Source: Opisthocomus hoazin
Taxonomy: Eukaryota; Chordata; Aves; Opisthocomiformes; Opisthocomidae
Direction of reading: 5' to 3'
Assembly: GCF_030867145.1 (NCBI RefSeq)
Contig: NC_134414.1
Coordinates: 76,126,504-76,190,503, forward strand
DNA length: 64,000 nt
Below the pieces are notes generated by a model. It was not told the DNA's origin, ran no database searches, and saw nothing but the letters and a program-made list of their open reading frames with translations. Numbering within the stretch: position 1 is the first letter of the stretch; every line of letters begins with the position of its first letter. Made by a program: the position numbers and the translations under genes. Below, piece by piece: positions 23,201-35,963 of the stretch.

Positions 23201-26200
23201 AAGCTTTAGTCCTACAATCACGCTAAGCAACGTGCTTAGCACTCAACGTGAGCTGAGAGTCAAACCCAATAGCTTGCAGATATCAAATATTTGGCAAACA
23301 TCAAAAATATATTTCACAAACAAACCATGGTTTGAATATTGTTCCAAAGAATTTGGGCAATACTTTGAAATATATCTACGCAAAGACAACTGGGAGTTTT
23401 CAACATTTCACTAACTCCAATGGGCCAGCTCCAGCATAAGTATTATTTTTATCTGTTTCTACCAAGAGAGTACAAAAATTCTAACACTTAATACGTTTAG
23501 CAAAGCAATGCTGTAGCTGGAAGCAGCACAAAGGACATAAGGCTTCGCTGTGCTATCTGGGGATTAAAATTGGCAAATGCGTTTCACTAGCCTGGCTTTC
23601 CAACAGAGTCACGGAGCGGGAACAAGAGAGGCAGTTACTGCATCGAGGTATCTCCCTCTCTGCATGAAGGCTTGCTCCTTATGGAGCACTTCATGGTGTC
23701 AGGGTGAGACCTCGAGAGGTGGGATGTCCACCACCTCCCTGGGCGACTACCGGCGTGCCAAGGAGGCTCTACAGTCTGGTAGAGACCTACCTCCTCAAAT
23801 AAAACTTAGCTTGTGGGTTAGTTACGGTTCAGGACAGCTTTCTGCATTGCCCAGGGTACGTAGCCGGGCTTAGCCTACACGTACGAAGAGTTCTAACTAC
23901 CTCTGCCTACAGCCCCATTAGCACAGCTAACGTGTTGTAAATGCAGTTTTATGAATCACTCCCTGAAGCTTTTCAGATGTCACTGAAGGGTCACAGTAAC
24001 AGAAAATATGGACCATATGGCTTACTCACAAAGGCTTACGCTCCTCAGCCTGGAAGAGCAGACCGGAGACCAACCCCACACCCTCCAACGTTTCACAGCC
24101 CTCGCAGAGCCTGGGGGGGGCTGAGGACACGGCTTCTCACCCATGCTTGTGTCTAAGCTGCCTACTGCAGCACGAGCTCCTGGACTGACTTTGATGGCAC
24201 TTATACATGGCTCCGTAGGAGATGGGGGCTGGCCCCCAACCCCAGATTACAGCTCTGCAGTGTAGCCCTTCATTTGCCCCTCCCCAGATTACAGCTCTGC
24301 TGTGTAGCCTTTCATTTGCTCCTCCTTGAAAATCTTCCCCCACAGCTGACCACTAAGGATCATTGCTGGTAATGGGATCTTGGCAGCTGCAGCCAAAAAC
24401 TAACCCTCCATTGGCACTTAGGAGGGATTTTCAATAATCTGGAATACGGGTTGAGTTTTCTATGTATAAATTCTGGATGCAGCACTGTGATTAATGACAA
24501 AGTTATCTCCTGTGATGAATAAGGAATGTTTGGTCCAAAGCCAGAGCTGGGAGGTGAGGGGAGCTGAAGACTAGGCAGGGAGAAGGGCAGTTACATCTCC
24601 TCCCCTGAGCTTGCAGGTGTAACAAGCAACACTCAGGTTTCAGCTCTATTTTTAGGCTTTGCTAGTCAGGTTGAAGACAAATCTCTGTTAGTGCAGCCCA
24701 GCGTTAGTGGTCGGAGGTGGTGGTACCGGAGATGCCACAGAGAGGCACTACAGAGAGATACCAAAACCAAAGCCGGAGTGAAGTGTCGCAGAAACTCCTG
24801 ACAATCTTTTTCTAACACAGGCTCCCCACATCTGAGATCCCATAGCAGAGAAAGCAGGGTGTCACAGCAATTGCCTGGAGACAGAGAGGCTGTCACACCA
24901 AGGATGGCCCTTCCCAGACTGGTAACACGATATGTGAGAAACAGGTGGAACAAACTGGAAAAATCCCCAAATTTCCAGCCCTCCCAGATTCATCAGCCCA
25001 CTGTTAGGAGTGGTGTTCTCTTTCCCGTCTGGTGGAAGACCTAGGGCCAGCCTCTAGCCAGAGGGAGACAAGTCCTTCAGATGAGCTGGCGTGGCACGAG
25101 GCTATTTCATATGTCCACATGTGTCCCCTCCCTCCACGGCGCTCCGCATCCTCCTCTCTCACCAGTCTTTCCTATGGGATCTGCTGAGCCACTGGCTTCT
25201 CTGCTGCCTACGTACAAAGAGCTTTCCACAAAGCAGGTTCTCTACTTCCTACAGACAAAAAGCTTTGCACCAGTCTTCGTGTTTCCTTTGCGATAGTCGA
25301 GCGTCCCTCGTCATCCACTGCTACAAATAACTCCTTTGTAGATCCGTTACGCCAGGGCAACAGCCCCCAGCCCCAAAACCAGCCTGGTGTGCCCCAAAGA
25401 TACTTCTTTGGGCACGCTGCTCATCTCGTGGCACAGGGGAAGCTGAAGTAGGACATGATAAAACTTGTTTGCCGGAGTTGCCAAAGGTGAGTCTGTTTTG
25501 CTTCCTTGTTTGCGGCACCTTGACAAGGTCAGGTCGAAGCATCTGGCAATGAGTGACTAACTCAAGGCCGCCGAGTGAGTCAGCAGCGCAGCCTGGCAGG
25601 GCTCAGGAATGCTGATTGCCGGGTCTTGCAGTCACCACTCAATCACACTTTCCCCGCGGTTGCCCTAGCAAAGCTCTCACGGGTGAGTACGGCACAGAAA
25701 TATCTCCCATAATGAGGATTTCCCACTGCAATTCCTGGCAGAGCTGAACTGCTGCAGATTTACGAGCCTCCGTTCAGATCTTTTCTAATTCCTATTTTGA
25801 AACCCCATTACCTCCATCTGTGTTGCCTTTTGCATCAATCAGCCATTTTTACTTGATGGGCTGTTTTTATGTTTGTTTTGTTTCTTGCAAACTCCAGTGG
25901 AATTTCGCCAACTGAATTTTGTAGACTCCTTCATTACTCACATCTTGTATGCAAACAAATGCAGCCTGCATAAGGAAGAAACACAAATCAGCACAATTTT
26001 GTTTTTCTAAGCAAGAAGAGAAGTTCTGAGTTCTACCCAAAGCAAAGCAGTTTCATTGCTAATGGAGTATTAACTAACCAAGATGGCAGAACTACGTCAA
26101 AATGATTCAGAAACATTGCCCAGGAAATAATTTTCCAGCCCCAGAACTGATTATTTTGCGGCTGCCATTTCAATTGCATTCAGTGGCTGAGGTTCAAATT

Positions 26201-29200
26201 CAGGCTGATGCTGAAGAGCGACCAAATTTAAGCCTATTACTAGGGCTGACGAGGGCCTCCATGTCCCCTCCAGAGGTGATCAAGCTCCAGTGACAGTTTG
26301 CAGAGGTCCAGTGGATAACAGTTTTGCCTTTGTAAATCATGTGGTATGGGCAATAGATGGGTGAACAAGTAGATAGGCGGACATCCTCGCAAATGAGCAC
26401 CACCCAGGGCCATTCTCTGTCGGTAAGGCCAGCTGGGATGGAGCAGCCCATGCCCGTTGTGTTCAACCCTCTTGACTTCTAAAGCAGGATAGCTACTGGG
26501 AAGCGGACCTCAACTGTGCTAGCTCCCAGATGCCTTGGAAAAGCGTTAGTCACCCTGGGCCAAACCCTCGGGCCAGGCACCGTTTGACAAATGAGCGGTG
26601 GTGATGACCAGGGGCCAGCAGCTGGGAGTGTCCTTGTAACTGTCTAATTAATTAATACAGAAGGAGGGGTGAATTCCAGAAAAATTTCACAGTGTCAGGC
26701 AAATATTGTATTTTTTTTTAAAACTCTTTATTTAATTACTGCCTATTTTTGGGGACTTGTAGGACTTTGTCTGTTCCTCCAGCAAGTTACATATTTGTTT
26801 ATTTATGAGAGATGCTGACATCTAGAATAACAGAAAAATTATGATGTGATCACTTTTGAATTAATTTTGTCTGGTGACATGACTTTTCTGAAGTGTTTTT
26901 GCATCAGACATTACACTGTAAAATATTCTTGGTCATTTCAGATTATGTGGAAGTTTTGACTTTTGATTGTGGCAACTTTAACCCCCTTGACAAAGGAGAT
27001 ACTTGTTTTTTTCTTTTCCAATTTACAGCAAAACAGTCTGATCACAAAAGCTCCATTCCAGAACCTTTTAGCCAAATTTGATCATGAATTGTAGAAATGC
27101 ATTTCTTTCAAAATAGAACAAAAAATGTAATAGAGTTTTTGTCATATGTTTAATAGTGAATGTTATTTATGATAACTGTCAGAAAAAATAATGTCATCTA
27201 ATGGTCACAGGAGGTCACTCGGCATCCTGCAGTGTTGCTACTAGCTGGTATCCCTTTTGGAAAGAAACAACAAATTGAGACTGTGGTGTAAATCCCAGCC
27301 AACAAAGCTCTCTTTGAAGATGGCTGTGTAGCAGTACTACCACTGTACTCCTTTGATTACACCCTCGTGTTGTAACCACATCATCTTTTGATTCCTTCAG
27401 AAAGCACAGCTTAACTAATGCATTTTTCTGTATGCCACAGGAGTTTTGATTGCTTATCTGTTATATTTCTCAGGTGTGGGGAAGGGCAGGGACACATTCT
27501 ACAAGTAGTGCCACTTTGCCACTTTACTTCATGGGTGCAGTGAAAGTGTCCACTCTGATGTGCGAATGCATGTCTTCCTCAAGGATGGCTCCCAGGCTCA
27601 AAGAGCCTGCTCGGATTTGCTTTCCTTCCATAGGAGCAGGCACTGTGTGGCTCCTACTAATTTGCACTCTTTGTGTCACTGCTTTTTAGGGCCAGCTTTT
27701 CTCTTCCCCTGCTCCTTGGGGTACTGGAGCTACAGAAACCAATTTGGGCCAGCCTTGCACACTACCAGCCCCACCAGAAGCGACAGTGCAACCTGCTAGT
27801 TTTGAAAAGCTTTGGTCCTTCTCCCTGTCTCTTCTTCCTATGGGTGAAGAAGAACTGGCATTACTGACAACCAGGACTGGCAATGAAGTATTGCAGGAGA
27901 AATCTTGCCTTTGCCCTTCAAGCACATGGTAGCGTAGTCAGCTCTGGGTGCATGCTTTCTATCCAGCTAATGCAGACCGTCCAGATTTTCACACCTGAAC
28001 AAATTAAAGAAGTTAGTCAGAAGCCATCTACAGGCTCATCTATTAGAAGCTGGATACTAACTACGTCCCAGTCTGGATTCAGGACAAAACATAGGATAGA
28101 AGCAGTTTAGACTTTAAGTCAGCATAACCTAAGCAGCCCCAGCTAGCAGCATTCCTCCTGCAGCTGAGGAGTCAATTACTCAGCAGCCTTATGTTGGCAC
28201 AGCCCTGAAGTCTGTCATATGATACAGCCCAGCATGGGAACAGTGTCAGACTGTTCACAAGTGTCATAGGCTGGCCACCCCAGCTTGGATAAATTGGTTT
28301 CCATCAGTGCCTTTTGAGCAGACGTCCATCCCCCTCCTCTGGGAGTCAGTGCTGATGCTGTCAGCAATGAGATGCTGTTGCTCTAACTTCAGGAAGCAGC
28401 AAGAGTCCTGGTTGCACCAAAACAGTGTAAGCTGTTCCCTGCGAGGTGCATCAACGGCGTGTTGGTGTGAAACCACACTTCTGACCTCCATTTTTTTGCA
28501 TTGCCCCAAAAGCCAGTGCACTTTACAGCTTTATCCAGCTCCAGATGTGGATACTAGCAAATTGGGCTTGTATGTCAGCAGCATATTTACATAAAGTAAT
28601 TCTAACGCTCTACATCAGTGTCATTACCATCAGCTTGTTCCCAAGTCTTGAGAAGAGCAGATGGAGATAGTTACAAGTGAGTCCTACAACAAAAGATGTT
28701 ACGCTGCTGTGTGAAGGGAAGAACTCCAGGGACTTTCCTGTAGATTTTGGTCGAAGTTACAAAACCACAACTGGCACACTCGGTCAGCCGCCTGCAAGAG
28801 CTCCAGGGCCTCCTGGCAGATGCCAAGCCCTTGCTTCCTACCACACCCCGCCGCTTCCATGTTCCAGGACACTTCCTCCTTATTCTGACAGACAATGATT
28901 TGTTCCCAATTATACAAGTTTTTGTCAACTCTTGTCTAGACTAAAGCAACGCCAGGTATATGAGCAAGAAGTCATGAGCCCTTAGTAAATTTCTGCAAGT
29001 ATGGAAGGCTGTGACACTCCTTCTCACCAGCACAGACTAGGACAAGTACCCTCTTGTAGTATTTTAATAAAATGCTGAGTCCAGCCCAAGTCTCTCGTTT
29101 CCAAAGCACGCAGTGGCCTGGGTCCCAAATTCACCTAAAGTTCCTGCATGAAGACTGTGATGACCAGCTTTGCAGCTCACTTGAAACAGAACTTCCCATA

Positions 29201-31593
29201 ATGACAACCTTATCTTATGGAGAATGAACTCCTCCAGAAACTACGAACAGCACAAGCCTGCATCTTTTGTGCCAAGTGCAAGACCTCTGTTTTAAAACAA
29301 AACTTCTGCCGAAACAAAGTAGTGCACCGCAGGTGTAACTTTTACCCAGGAGAAGGGACAGGAGAGGAAGCACGTCACCCATGGTACGGTTGTCGTGATG
29401 TTCAGCAGTGGCTGGAAAGCCCATAACTACCAAACTGCTCTCTCAGTTTGAGATAGAGAGCAGAGCAGGTGCCCATGCAGGCTGTGCTTTGCTGTTTATA
29501 ACAGCCTAGATTTTGTTGTTTATAAGCAGTCGTGAGCTTGGTAGGAGAATGTTTGAAGGCTGAACAATTATTTTGGTAAGCCAAGTAGGTCCTCTCATCC
29601 CTCATCTGCTGTAGGTGAATGCAGGGCAGCCCTATCCGCGTGGAAAGCTCACCCTAGCAGCGGTCGGTATCGTCCCAAGCAGGGCTCAGGCAGCCAGAAG
29701 TCAGCAGACCTCCGGTACCCAGCAGCCTCCCGGTGGATTAAAAGCAAGTAGGACCCTGGTGGTAGCAAACTTTCTGATTTAGACCCTGGATATTCTGATC
29801 CATATTCAAATACTTGTAATGTTAAAGTGTGGTGACAAACCTTTTTTTCACATGTGCTCCTGCACGCATCAATGCAGCTGTAACTGAAAGGCACAAGCAA
29901 AGGTAACCACTTACAATCTGAAAATTGTTTGTCGCAGGGAGGAGAACCCATTCAGGGATGTTAAAACAGTTTTAGATTGTTAACTAAAAGGGAAGTGCTC
30001 TTTTCTCTTTTTAAAACCCTGGATATCTGGCTCAGTCCTATGGAGACTCTCAAAATACATCCTTGTATTATCCCTACTATTAAAGGGGAAGGGGAAGTTC
30101 TGAGAATTGATTGCAGAGTCATCAGGGCCTCATGTTTGCTGAATTAATTCCCCCTCCTCCAAGCTGTAGTATCATGTTCCATAGGAGGATGAGCTTTCAT
30201 TATGTAGCAAAGGAATAAATGTCAGCATAATTTTTGATCAAAGAAAAAAAATACTTCCTGCTCCTTGATTTTGTGTTTGTATTGTGTATTTTTCCTCCAC
30301 AATCTCAAAAGACAACTGTTGACTGGAGCCATGAGTGTAGCTGAAGATACTGTTCTTGGGATGGGAGATTCCACCATACTAGTTACTTTAATCAGCCAGT
30401 TTTATGTATAAATATGTATATATATATGTGAGGGACAAATAGAGCCAAAAGCCATAAATGTTTGCATTTCAAGAACTCCAAATTCTTGAGCAAGCAAAAT
30501 GGCAGTCAAGTGTCATTTCTTTCAAATAATCTTTGAACTATGACCACCATGCAGGAAGATACATTTCTAATATAACAGTGATATAAAAGGCAGATAGGGG
30601 CATGAATAAGAGCAGCAGAAATGGCTTTTCCAGGAATAATTCTGTCCACAAATGGTTGTGTTCTCAACTGTACAACTTGTGCTTCACAACATAATATAAT
30701 CTTTCATGACCAAGAAGGGCTATATTTTATTCAGATCCCTCCTGTAGCTCCATTGAAAAGGAGGCCTTGACAGACAGAAGTAAACATTATCCCATCACTA
30801 AAGCTGTTGAGTAAAGCTTGGATTCTGCTGATGAAGGAGGATTGGCAGGAAATGTCGTCACGTGTCAGGCTCAAGTTTGCCAGTCTCATACCATCGTCAC
30901 TGGACGGGGACAATCTCCTCTGGCACAGCAAGGGTTATCAGGCTTCTTCACTACTTAGCACAAATTAGGAAAACAACCTGAGACTAAAGAAACCAGCTGA
31001 CTCAGAAATGCCCTGGTGGTAAGACACTGAAGGTCAAATTCTGAGCCTAGTCTATAGCTCTATTGTATTTGGATATCCAAGCAGATAGCTGAAGTATGCA
31101 TGAGTAGGCATTCATTCATTTATAAGGGGTTACTCTAGTACGTTTTCTCCTCAGCACAGTACTTTCACCCACGCTGAGGTCTCCGGAAAGGTTATACTGG
31201 TGTAGAATGATAAAGTCACACAGGTAACGATGATGAGGTTCTCCAAAGAGCTCAGTTTCCATATGGGCTCATACGTGAAACAATCCAAATGTTGCTGAGA
31301 CTTCACCCAGAAACACGGGCTAAAACCAATCGCTGAGAGTTGCTGAGTTCTGTGTACTAACAAAAGGACAGCTTTAAGGGCCTGAATAAGGAAACATGGC
31401 AAGTCCCGGTTGTTTCAGACTGTCAGAAGTTAGCGTAAGCGGCTGTGATTACAAGCTATGCTGGCTTTGCAGGATGACTAGCAGCACCACTGACGAGGCA
31501 AGCATTGAAACTGGCCACAGCATTGGCATTTTATCCTCTCTGCTTCCGAGACATATGAACCATGGCTTTTGGGGAAATGCACACATGAATTGT
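20291..31593. other. 11.3 kb without a recognisable gene
   Basis: No conserved exon, RNA gene or clear transposon was identified apart from a short tandem duplication at 24.24 kb listed separately. A TA-rich stretch of about 20 bases lies near 30,410-30,430. Composition becomes more A/T-rich to the right. Confidence 0.5.
24242..24325. repeat. Two-copy 42-bp tandem duplication
   Basis: Two adjacent copies beginning CCAGATTACAGCTCTGC and ending CTTTCATTTGC or CCTTCATTTGC are offset by exactly 42 bases (AGATTAC at 24,244 and 24,286). They differ at a few positions, so the duplication is not recent. No function is apparent. Confidence 0.85.
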
Positions 31594-31889
31594 TCTTTTC
31601 AGTGGTGCCCAGGGACAGGACAAGGGGCAATGGGCACAAACTGAAGCATAGGAAGTTCCGTCTGAACATGAGGAAGAACTTCTTCCCTCTGAGGGTGACG
31701 GAGCACTGGAACAAGCTGTCCAGAGGGGATGTGGATTCTCCTTCTCTGGAGATATTGAAGACCCACCTGGACAAGGTCCTGTGCAGCCTGTTGTAGGCGA
31801 CCCTGCTTCGGCAGGGGGGTTGGAGTAGATGATCCCCAGAGGTCCCTTCCAACCCCTGCCATTCTGTGATTCTGTGATTCTGTGATTCT
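31594..31889 (+). mobile_element. CR1 LINE, 3'-terminal fragment, sense
   Basis: About 296 bases match the end of the CR1 at 46.9-49.98 kb. The decayed coding part shows the [19 protein letters not shown] pattern, then the stop, the GGTCCCTTCCAACCCCTGCC block and a clean tail of three ATTCTGTG octamers. It is severely 5'-truncated and belongs to the same younger subfamily. Confidence 0.96.
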
Positions 31890-34800
31890 TCTCCAAGCTA
31901 CAAAGCTTGTGGTTAAACCACACTGAGCTGAAAATGTAAAAATCTCACAAGCCTGAAAAATGTTTTTCACTGTCACACATAGAATTAACAACAATATTTA
32001 AGAAGAGGGCTGAACAGACAGAATCTGATGCTGTGTTGTGCTGATTACTTCTGTCCTTGAACAAAACTTCCCATGTCCTTATGCTTCAGGCATCTCTGCT
32101 AGAGCTGAGAGCAAGTCTTTTACATCTGTGTTAACCTGCAGGAAGGCCTTTCTACTTTAAGAGATGAAGCAGACTTTCCTGTTTTTAACCAAACCTGGAT
32201 ATTATGCCTAATAGACAACATCACCTCTCTATTTATCCAGATATTTTTGATTTATTAGAAGCAGTCATCCAGAGTGTTAGGTGTTTTATAATTAAAGACA
32301 CAAAAGAACAGGATTAACTGGCAGAACATGAGCAGCTACCTACCCAACAAAAACAGACAGGGCAACATACTGAATTTAATAATATTATTAATAATGAAAA
32401 ATTACTTTTGATTTAACTATGCACAGCTTATTTCCCAACCTTTTATCAAAGGGCTAAGGGTTTTTAGCATGCACTAATAGTTAACAAATTGGGTTTTGGG
32501 AGACTGAAAAAGCTTTGTCGTACACACACTCAAATGATCTTCCTTTCTTTCAAACTAGCAGACAGTGAATACTAACCGCTCTGTCACTAATGTGTTCATC
32601 CATCCCTTATTTGAGGTTCTTCCTAGTTTCTTTGATTTCTCCCTGAAGATGATAATCCACTCTCTAATTTAAGAGTCATGTCTTATTGCACTGATTTTTT
32701 CATAAGCAAGAAGAAAACTGAATCAATCAATCAAGCCTGTGAAGAGCAACTAAGCACAGTAACGCTTGAATAAATCTTATTTTAATAGAATTTGGCCCAA
32801 AGAAAGTTAGCATTTAAATAATATTTAATCACAGCATTAAAAAAAACACTTGTCTTTTTATGTAGTTCTAAGACTGCACTAAATTGCTGACCTTGAATCA
32901 AAGCCGTAGATGTGGCTTTGGTTTTTGCCTGTTAAAGTACGACGTTACTCCAGCCATTGCTTGTATCCTCTCAACCCAGCTAAGGAGGTGACGTACAAGG
33001 AATAGCACTACAGAGCGTTGCCAATGGCTTCCGGTGTGTTTTGTTGCGCTGTTCCAGTGTCTCCGCTGAGCAGGGTAGCCCATCTTTCATAGGAGCTGCT
33101 CAGGAGAACCCTTGCTGGAGGTGTCTGGAAATTTCCAGAGTTCAAAAACCTGCAGGAAAGCAGGCTTCATCTCAATATGGTTTTGTTGTACTATGATGCT
33201 TGTGTGGTAGGAACAGCTAATGAAGGAGGACAGCAGAAGGAGGCCCCAGGATGGAATGGAGAAAAGTGAAAAAAAAATCATTTGAATGGCAAGGGGTGGT
33301 TGAGGGTTGCAGAGATGGGAGATTCTTCCCAAAAAAGTAGGGTGGAAATCCCTCTTCACTATGGCCTTCTATGAAAATTAAAGAACCCGTGAGAGTGAGC
33401 CAAAGGTAAGAGAAGAAAAACTTGTGAATGTATGTTCACCCCTCTGGAGCAGCTGAGGCTCACCTGTGAGGGACCTTGTGGTCCCTTAATCATTCAGCTG
33501 CTGGAGCTCACCACTCCTGGCCAGTCCCTGCCTCCTTTTCCTCCCCACACAGTGGGGAAGATAACGCGGGGGTGCTGATACGTGCCCCCAGGTCTTGTGC
33601 CAGTAAGGAGTCAGAGCATGGTGGGAGGCCCTTCCCATGTATTTCACAGGGGTAAATACTAGCTGCGTGGGAAACAACAAATGGGGTTTAGGCTTCAATG
33701 GGCATTGCACAGACAATTAATACTGCAGTAAGGTTGAATCTGTGTATTATTTATGTATCTTTACTTGGCCAAGCTACGTTGTTACCGACTGTCACCATAA
33801 CTGTGACGTAACCTGCCATTAAGACACAACCTCTAAAAAGACGACGTTCTGCACTTTGTAGAATTTGTTAAGAAATGACTGTGCGTAGATCGATACAATA
33901 CTTTTCATGAGGCTTACACAGAAGTTCCTTAGCTGCTTGAATCCATACATACACTACTGCATAAAAATGGACAGGGTGATAAAATAACTCCGGGGTAACT
34001 TCTACCAACAAAGCATTTGAAATCTGTTTTGTAGCTAAGGAATATGAAAATTAGCAAAAGACAAGATGGCAGCTGAAGACTCATAAAAAAGTATGCCATC
34101 AGATTATCGGAAGTCATTCATATAGATCACTTTGACTGTGATGGCAAATTAAATCATGCTACTTTCCAGGAGTCACTCATAGTTAAAACTGTGTATCTTC
34201 CAAAGCCAAAGCTTCGTGCACTCCCAACAATATGATGTTAGCATCTCTTTCAATCAAAAAAACAATTAAAGATTTGATTTTAAAATATTTTTCTCTGTGG
34301 CCTCTAAGGCTTCAAATGATGGAAAATATTTCTGGTTCTAACTTATTGTTGTACAGTTGAAAGGGGAATAATCCATTGTCTACCTGATTATTTTCAAGAC
34401 AGCAGGGAAAATACATGACAAATATTTGAAAATTTAAAAGATATACTAAAATTGAACATTTGAGTTTTTAAAATATAGCATAGTTCGTGAATTTTAATTT
34501 GGAGGCTATGCTATCCAGTAATAGGAAACTCTAATTGATGGATAAGTAAATACTCAATTTACTGCATAATATAAAAAAAAAACTTCACAGATAAATTATT
34601 ATTTCATCCTGAAACTTGTATAGCTTAAGTTTTTCAATAGATTTTCCTCACATATCAAAACATTTCAGAATTACAGGAGAGATTTTGTTTTATCATATTT
34701 GAATGTACTGAAATTGTGAAGCACGTATCCACAAGATACTGGCCTCTGTACCTTAAAAGTGAAAAAATCTTTAAATGTTGACTAGGTTTTCTTTTCCATA

Positions 34801-34936
34801 TAGCAAGTTTGGAAAAATAAGTGTCTTTTGTACAGCAGGTTAGGATTCCCTATTTGCAATTTTAAACTTGTTAAAGCTGATACATACGAGGATGATGAAG
34901 AGGCATGACTTGCCTTGCACTGTATCCTAAAAATTT
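31890..34936. other. 3 kb A/T-rich DNA without a recognisable gene
   Basis: Mainly A/T-rich sequence with short A and T runs. I see no exon, RNA gene or identifiable mobile element. Confidence 0.5.
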
Positions 34937-35963
34937 CACAGAATCACAGAATCACAGAATGGTAGGGGTTGGAAGGGACCTCTGTGGGTCATCTAGTCCA
35001 ACCCTCCTGCCGAAGCAGGGTCGCCTACAGCAGACTGCACAGGACCCTGTCCAAGCGGGTCTTGAATATCTCCAGAGAAGGAGACTCCACAATCTCCCTG
35101 GGCAGCCTGTTCCAGGGCTCCGTCACCCTCAGAGGGAAGAAGTTCTTCCTCATGTTCAGACGGAACTTCCTATGCTTCAGTTTGTGCCCATTGCCCCTTG
35201 TCCTGTCACTGGGCACCACTGAAAAGAGCTTGGCCCCATCCTCCTGACACCCACCCTTCAGATACTTATAAGCATTTATTAGGTCCCCTCTCAGCCTTCT
35301 CTTCTTCAGGCTGAACAAGCCCAGCTCCCTCAGCCTCTCCTCGTAGGGGAGATGTTCCAGTCCCCTCATCAACCTCGTAGCCCTCCGCTGGACTCTCTCC
35401 AGTAGCTCTTCATCTTTCTTGAACTGGGGAGCCCAGAACTGGACACAGTACTCCAGATGAGGCCTCACCAGGGCAGTGTAGAGGGGAAGGAAACCTCCCT
35501 CGTCCTGCTAGCCACACTCTTCTTGATGCACCCCAGGATCCCATTGGCCTTCTTGGCAGCCAGGGCACACTGCTGGCTCATGGTCAACGTGTTGTCCACC
35601 AGGACGCCCAGGTCCCTCTCCACAGAAGCTGCTCTGCAGCAGGTCCACCCCAAGCCTGTACTGATGCATGAGGTTGTTCCTCCCCATGTGCAGGACCCTG
35701 CATTTGCCTTTGTTGAACCTCATCAGGTTCCTCTCTGCCCAACTTTCCAGCCTATCCAGGTCACGCTGAATGGCAGCACAGCCTTCCGGTGTGTCTACCA
35801 CACCTCCCAGTTTGGTGTCATCAGCAAACTTGCTGAGGGTACATTCTAACTCTTCATCCAGGTCATTGATGAAGAAGTTAAACAAGACTGGGCCCAGTAC
35901 TGACCCCTGAGGGACACCACTAGTTACCAGCCTCCAACTAGACTCAGTGCCGCTGATGACAAC
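34937..35963 (-). mobile_element. CR1 LINE, 1.03-kb 3' portion, antisense
   Basis: Read on the minus strand, the element starts in the reverse transcriptase just before the conserved GVPQGS-type segment and runs to the octamer tail (CACAGAATCACAGAATCACA at the left edge as read on plus). The catalytic FADDTKLGG motif of the polymerase is present near 35,820. The downstream domain ([39 protein letters not shown]) is present near 35,300-35,460. One frame change near 35,500-35,640 separates the two parts. It is close in sequence to the intron-1 CR1, indicating the same young subfamily. It is 5'-truncated and cannot move by itself. Confidence 0.97.

Noticed and set aside
35025..35885. Minus-strand protein-like frames resembling a reverse transcriptase gene
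   Set aside because: They belong to a truncated CR1 insertion, not a host gene.
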